Position numbers and translations under genes: made by a program. A stretch of DNA of 22,320 nucleotides from Sphaeroforma arctica JP610. Lineage: Eukaryota > Opisthokonta > Ichthyosporea > Ichthyophonida. Below, one piece after another: positions 19,554 to 22,320 of the stretch; the stretch's first letter is position 1; each line of letters starts with the position of its first letter. Below the pieces are notes generated by a model, which worked only from the letters and a program-made list of their open reading frames with translations, did not search any database and had not been told where the DNA came from. Location: contig NW_014040546.1 in NCBI RefSeq assembly GCF_001186125.1, forward strand, positions 235,431-257,750, written 5' to 3'.

Positions 19554-21140
19554 GGATACATATATGTACATATACATACATACATATACATATATATATG
19601 TATATATATGCATCATATACATACATACAGACATAAAAAATATGTACATATATATGATATATAAATATATATACAAATACATGTCAGCTAGTTGTCCGTA
19701 CCTGTCGTACTCTGCTCGTTTGACTGGGTCTTCCAACACTTGAAACGCCGCACTCAGCCGCAGAAACATTTGTGCACCCACTGGGTTGCGGTCAGGATGG
19801 AACTCTTTGGCCTTCATCCTGTACGCCTTCTTAATAGTAGCAAAGTCGGCGTCTAGTGCTACCCCCAGGATGTCATAGTACTCCTTGCCCGTGGGGCCGT
19901 CTATCCGTATATCAGCCGGGCCGGGGCGACTGTTGTTGCTGAGACTCTCCCCTCTGCTTTGTGGGTCGTGTGTGTGATCATTTGGCTGTAGTTGTTGTTG
20001 ATGTTGTTGTACATTCGGTTGGTTGCTATTGTTCTGCATGCTCGGTTGACTACTACCACTACCCGCCTGGAGGCTCTGCTGTGTATGGAAGCTCGGCGGG
20101 TGTGGCCCCTGGGTCTGACCTTGGGTCTGGTTGCTATGTGGGCTGTTATGATGAGTCTGGTTGAGGAGTCTCTGAGCCTGCTGGTTACCTTGCTGCTGCC
20201 GTAGCTGTGCTTGCAGCCGCTGCTGTTCAATCTCAAACGTCTGTTGGCTCTGGTGTTGCTGTTCTTGTAGCTTCTGCATCTGTAGTTGCTGTAAGTGTCG
20301 CTGTTGCTGCACACGCAGGGTCTCCCGTTCTACCGCACACGCTCCCATACTGTTATCTGAGCTCGCGTTGTCGTCCGCTAACAAGCCCTTACTGTTGGTG
20401 CCGGGAAGTCCTCTCCGTGCCATGATAGGTGATTTGTCTGTAGAATGCGGGCTTTTCCCCGTACGGCCACTCTTCATCTTCAATGAATTGCCACCAGTGC
20501 CGGTGTTTGTATTGGTGTTGGTGTGTGTGTTTGTGCTAGTATTACTGCTAGCATGCCTATGTTGTTGTTGCTGCTGGTGTTGCTGTGCGTTCAACCACTC
20601 TGAACTCTGCATCAGGGATAAGTAAGTATTTCCTGAGCCCATCTCCATACTCTGATTGTTAATACTATTCGTATTGCTGTTGATGCCAGGACTACCTCCT
20701 CCCTGTAAAGCATTGAACCCGTCCACACTTGCCTGTAGATTGTGTTGGTGCCCACTTACGCTTCTGCTTGAAAGCGCATTCATATTCAGCGTCCCACTGC
20801 TATTATCCGAGGCCATGCCCATGTGCACGCTATCGTGACTGTTAGAGTGCTCACCCCCGAGACTGTTGCCTTGGTTACTATGCCCACGCTGTCTACCCAG
20901 GGGCAAGTGTGAATCACTACTCATAGGCACGGTTGTAGTGTGTCGCTCGAGGTCTTTGAGGATCTGATTGTTGATGTCGTCCGCACTTGCACTGTCCATG
21001 CTCTGAGTGAACTTGTATAATGCAAACGACGGTTGGTTGTTATGGTTACCGCGTGGGCCTGGGTGACTGTTCTGCCGGTGTGTGGTGAACAAGTGTGCTG
21101 CGTTCAGGCCCGGGGGTTGTTGGTCGTCGTTGGAACTCAT
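10202..21140 (-). CDS. Class A Hsp40 (Ydj1/DNAJA type) with long Gln/Asn-rich N-terminal extension
   Basis: Class A J-protein: stimulates Hsp70 ATPase and delivers clients. Exons, 5' to 3': 19702-21140, 18897-18991, 17991-18151, 16873-16974, 16064-16157, 13101-13183, 11949-12150, 11566-11690, 10202-10558. Total 2658 nt, 885 aa; all introns GT-AG and all phases agree. Residues 1-418: Gln/Asn/Ser/His-rich, with polyQ near 190, NTNTNTNT, and probable coiled coil about 268-312. J domain 419-480 with HPD 448-450. Linker 481-530 lacks the usual G/F richness. Zinc motifs C561KACAGNG, C577NACTGKG, C604KQCQGNG, C620QACSGKK. C-terminal domains include GMKDGDRITLEAQGDQ, VEALCGF and GLGMPIRG. The end C882QAQ is a CaaX box (X = Q suggests farnesyl, as in Ydj1 CASQ), so a cytosolic, membrane-associated form is likely. 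The start is the first ATG of the exon (G at -3). CCACTACAG just before it looks like an acceptor, so translation may begin further upstream. Confidence 0.93.
10940..11042. repeat. (GAGTAT)n hexanucleotide array in Hsp40 intron 8
   Basis: Repeats of GAGTAT with variants GAGTAC, AAGTAT and GGGTAT. The period of six gives spurious open frames (YEYEYE or repeated LIL) on both strands. Confidence 0.9.
11205..11530. repeat. About 77-bp tandem repeat, five copies, in Hsp40 intron 8
   Basis: ACAATACG starts at 11221, 11298, 11356, 11434 and 11511. Steps are 77, 58, 78 and 77 bp. Each unit carries ACACTAC..ACCATGCAT(A)ACAATACG, TACATT(G/A)CAGAC and TATGAGA(C/T)(C/T)ACAGTCACG. It ends just before exon 8. 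Confidence 0.9.
11838..11884. repeat. (CA)n(TA)n microsatellite in Hsp40 intron 7
   Basis: An ACACAC run followed by ATATATATA, in the short 258-bp intron between exons 7 and 8. Confidence 0.9.
12162..12422. repeat. 30-32-bp minisatellite, about 8 copies, in Hsp40 intron 6
   Basis: GAGCTTGGTATAGCGAGA recurs with (GT)n between copies (for example at 12172, 12204 and 12234). It starts immediately beside exon 7, within about 15 bp of its acceptor, so the polypyrimidine tract of that acceptor lies at the array edge. Confidence 0.9.
12945..12985. repeat. (CA)n(TA)n microsatellite in Hsp40 intron 6
   Basis: An ACACAC run then TATATATATA, about 120 bp from exon 6. Same compound type as the other introns. 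Confidence 0.9.
13281..15705. repeat. 21-bp satellite-like array (about 115 copies) filling Hsp40 intron 5
   Basis: The unit is close to AACCAGATCTGAAACCAACAT with variable positions (GATACC, GACACC, GAAAGC; CATAA, CGTAA, CAGGA). The 5' edge has a 76-bp direct duplication (13281 and 13357). Composite blocks recur, such as the series with AACAGATTTGACCAACATAA, so the array has higher-order structure. Each unit centres on the palindrome AGATCT. Because 21 is a multiple of three, long frames stay open on both strands (up to 221 codons of MLVSDLV-type heptads); these are by-products, not genes. It occupies most of the 2880-bp intron between the exon with zinc motifs 3/4 and the next exon. Confidence 0.95.
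16248..16310 (-). pseudogene. Decayed duplicate of Hsp40 exon 5 (zinc motif 3) in intron 4
   Basis: The stretch starting at 16293 on the minus strand reads INQTCKGCQGNSFVI, against MSQTCKQCQGNGFVI in the real exon 5 (16157 down). In 45 bp of exon, 35 match, and a short part of the acceptor region also matches. The real acceptor CCACAG is CCACGG here, so there is no AG. The last Gly of the CxxCxGxG motif is Ser. The similarity stops after GTGATT, so zinc motif 4 and the donor are absent. It looks like a partial tandem exon duplication that has lost splicing ability. Confidence 0.75.
16642..16679. repeat. C13 run plus (AT)n in Hsp40 intron 4
   Basis: A run of about 13 C (one A near its end), CCACCCACA, then ATATATATATATAT. 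Confidence 0.9.
16704..16881 (-). repeat. Three copies of the exon 4 donor-site sequence
   Basis: CAATTTGTATGTA-like words occur at the true exon 4 donor (exon ends 16873) and again about 23 bp and 155 bp into intron 4 (CAAATTGTATGTAG near 16850, CAATTTGTATGTAG near 16712). The two intronic copies look like usable GTATGT donors. The nearest would shift frame. Confidence 0.55.
17520..17715. repeat. Microsatellite cluster in Hsp40 intron 3
   Basis: CACACACGCACACAAACATATATATAT, CATACATACATA, GATACATAGATACACACACACACATATATATATATG and similar. The rest of the 1016-bp intron (16975-17990) shows no exon I can support. Confidence 0.85.
18176..18262. repeat. 31-bp repeat, three copies, in Hsp40 intron 2
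   Basis: GAAC(C/G)GTT occurs at 18183, 18214 and 18244, each preceded by a T run and, in the first two, followed by A(C/T)TCATA and ATATTTTTT-like sequence. It begins some 25 bp upstream of exon 3 on the minus strand, so its A/T tracts form the acceptor region. Confidence 0.75.
18266..18347. other. Inverted repeat in Hsp40 intron 2
   Basis: CCCTCTGGA (18266-18274) is exactly complementary to TCCAGAGGG (18339-18347), 64 nt apart. An inner CTCTC / GAGAG pair could extend the stem. A tandem GCAGGTTTTAGGT follows directly. It may be a folded intronic element or chance. Confidence 0.4.
19398..19680. repeat. Compound microsatellite, three roughly 53-bp units, in Hsp40 intron 1
   Basis: (CA)n - GATATATATATATATATAT - GATACATATATACATA recurs at about 19432, 19485 and 19539, followed by more TA/CATA repeats up to the exon 1 donor region. 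Reading through the donor at 19702 gives a long open tail of Tyr/Ile/Val/Cys residues that is intronic, not protein. Confidence 0.9.
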
Positions 21141-21363
21141 AGCTGTAGTGGGGGGTGGGTGTAACACAGTGCTCAGTGTCCAGACAACCGATTAAAACAT
21201 GCCCCACATTGCAGAGAAGTACATGTACGATACGCTGATATGTTCTACCCCAATGTATAATCGATAGCTGTATACACACACACAGAATCTCCAGGCCATA
21301 TGCACACACGCGCGTGTGTTGTTACATCCAACGTTATGAACTTAGCAACCTGCCTGCACTCAC

Positions 21364-21449
21364 ACCTGTCGCCGTCCACAACATCACAGACGCGACGTAA
21401 AATATCATTGAAGAACTTCTCCCGAAGTTTTTCGAACGACCCTTTGTTG
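21364..21449 (-). CDS. Probable upstream coding exon of the Hsp40 gene
   Basis: Minus-strand exon with acceptor TTATTAATACAG (AG 21451-21450) and donor GGT|GTGAGT after 21364. The only open frame has clearly coding-like codons and reads NKGSFEKLREKFFND, ILRRVCDVVDGDR, then one extra T. Spliced to the acceptor CCACCCCCCACTACAG in front of position 21142, T plus CT makes Ser and runs directly into the Hsp40 frame (S-MSSNDDQQ). That acceptor closely resembles the one of the second visible ureF exon (CACCACACTACAG|CT). The segment would be a charged helix. Alternatively it is an exon of a separate upstream gene, or uses the donor two bases earlier (GACAG|GTGTGA), which would not fit the Hsp40 frame. 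Confidence 0.5.
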
Positions 21450-22182
21450 CTGTATTAATAATCACTAAATACGACAATTTGTACTTTTTTTCTAGACATT
21501 CATTGACTAGCCTTCTAAAACATTATACGGCTGTGCCCGGGTGCTCGGGAGGCCCTATTTACATAGTTGGCTCTATAGTATACGGGTGATTAAACTTATT
21601 GTTTTTTTTCTTCATATATTTATATGATGTAGTGTAGAAACATATTGTCGTATTGTCGTACTACTGCGTTGTCCAACTATCGTATTCAAGCATCCTGTTT
21701 TAAATGCGACAGCCGTCAGACGGTCATCAGCTTCACACCTCGAGATCAAAAATCGAATCGGTGATAAAAAAATCACAAAGAACAACATTTCTATGCCTTC
21801 TATGGCACTCAATGCTCCATTTTTATTGCTACATATTTATATACAGCTCAGGTGACGAGTATGTACACATTGCATTTTCAAAAGTGAATGTATTGACGTA
21901 AAGAATTTCAAGATGAACATCCTTTCTTTTAAAACTACATATAAAAACACGTAGCCTTCTCGCTTGTCTTCTTGCGATGGACAAAACATCAGGGCAAAGT
22001 CGACGGACCACAAGTGATACAAGTTTAAAAAAAAGAGACATTGTATTAAAAATAAGTCAACATGACTGACATATATAAAAGTATGTATTTTAAAATATAT
22101 ATACCGCGACGTATTTTCTTTCGTTCAACGACCTACTCGGCTACGCTTTTCAAATGCTACCTATCTATATATATTTGTTAAC
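21450..22182. other. AT-rich stretch, no supported exon
   Basis: If the two upstream exons belong to the Hsp40 gene this is an intron of about 733 bp. It contains a minus-strand AATAAA near 21822-21827 directly after a short open frame, a TATATAAAAG word on the plus strand near 22073-22082, and poly-T runs, none of which I can tie to a gene. Confidence 0.4.
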
Positions 22183-22232
22183 CTCACCTCTTGTATATCA
22201 TTCCAAACAGCAAGAGTGTTCATCGCTATTTC
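22183..22232 (-). CDS. Candidate first coding exon of the Hsp40 gene, or exon of an upstream gene
   Basis: After the strong acceptor TGTGTGTGCTTTCAG (AG 22234-22233) the only open frame reads EIAMNTLAVWNDIQE. The internal ATG (22223) has G at -3. Two donors are possible: GAG|GTGAGG after 22188 (better consensus, phase 0) or GTGAG|GTTAAC after 22183, which lets AG plus C of the exon at 21449 encode Ser and gives MNTLAVWNDIQEV-S-NKGSFEK in frame. With the stronger donor an extra exon would be needed in between. I recognise no family. Confidence 0.35.
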
Positions 22233-22235
22233 CTG

Positions 22236-22320
22236 AAAGCACACACAAACACACGGGTATACGCACACACACACAGGTGTAAACACACACACACACACAC
22301 ACACACAAAGACTATATATA
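22236..22320. repeat. (CA)n microsatellite at the right edge
   Basis: Several ACACAC runs with short interruptions, ending in TATATATA at the window end. On the minus strand it supplies the GT/T-rich tract before the acceptor at 22233. Confidence 0.9.

Noticed and set aside
19359-19701. Continuation of the J-domain frame into a Tyr/Ile/Val/Cys-rich tail with no GxG or zinc motifs
   Set aside because: It reads through a GTACGG donor into (CA)n(TA)n repeats. The next exon (18897-18991) restores the expected domain order and phase.
21141-21167. Start of the Hsp40 frame at a GTG codon (21167)
   Set aside because: The codon is GTG and not ATG, and the stretch up to 21143 looks like the pyrimidine tract and AG of an acceptor. 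The first ATG is at 21140.
21822-22041. Minus-strand frame of 70 codons ending just before an AATAAA
   Set aside because: No recognisable motif, an alternative frame is equally open, and it falls in the proposed intron between the upstream Hsp40 exons. The AATAAA may be chance in AT-rich DNA.
1-22320. Virus-like elements, LTR elements, DNA transposons, CRISPR arrays
   Set aside because: No reverse transcriptase, integrase, transposase or capsid-like motifs, no long terminal repeats and no spacer-repeat pattern were seen in any frame I read.

Overview
The window is nuclear DNA of an intron-rich eukaryote, probably unicellular. The protein genes are cut into short exons (53 to about 160 bp, apart from two long ones). 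Their introns are 0.26 to 2.9 kb, use GTACG/GTATG/GTGAG/GTGCG donors, and are packed with tandem repeats and (CA)n(TA)n microsatellites. The species cannot be fixed from sequence alone. An ichthyosporean-like protist (Sphaeroforma type) is a guess from gene texture only; the tRNA-Ser body and a few CCCTAAA stretches would also fit a plant- or stramenopile-like lineage.

Layout: (1) 265-2546, + strand: the last four exons of a urease accessory gene, ureF, whose 5' part lies left of the window. Each of its three introns carries a different tandem repeat. (2) 3916-5238, - strand: a single-exon gene for a secreted 440-aa right-handed beta-helix protein with GGA(I/V) and FxxN repeats, like chlamydial Pmp proteins. 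It is convergent with ureF. (3) 6084-6557: a tandem duplication holding an intact tRNA-Ser(AGA) and a decayed second copy, both on the - strand. (4) 8270-8885 and 9205-9690: intergenic repeats. (5) 10202-21140, - strand, possibly starting at 22223 or beyond: a nine-exon, 885-codon gene for a class A (Ydj1/DNAJA-type) Hsp40 co-chaperone with J domain, four zinc-binding CxxCxGxG motifs, C-terminal substrate-binding domains and a CaaX farnesylation box (CQAQ). I assembled it exon by exon; all eight junctions keep frame.

The most unusual object is this Hsp40. A normal class A J-protein starts with its J domain. This one puts about 418 residues of Gln/Asn/Ser/His-rich, prion-like, partly coiled-coil sequence in front of it. 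The Gly/Phe-rich linker is replaced by a non-GF segment. Intron 4 holds a decayed duplicate of the exon for zinc motifs 3 and 4, and intron 5 holds a 2.4-kb array of a 21-bp repeat. Two further exons upstream join in frame and may add a helical N-terminus.

The genes show no shared pathway. UreF serves nickel loading of urease, the beta-helix protein is probably at the cell surface, and the Hsp40 serves cytosolic Hsp70. I saw no CRISPR array, no virus-like element and no intact transposon.
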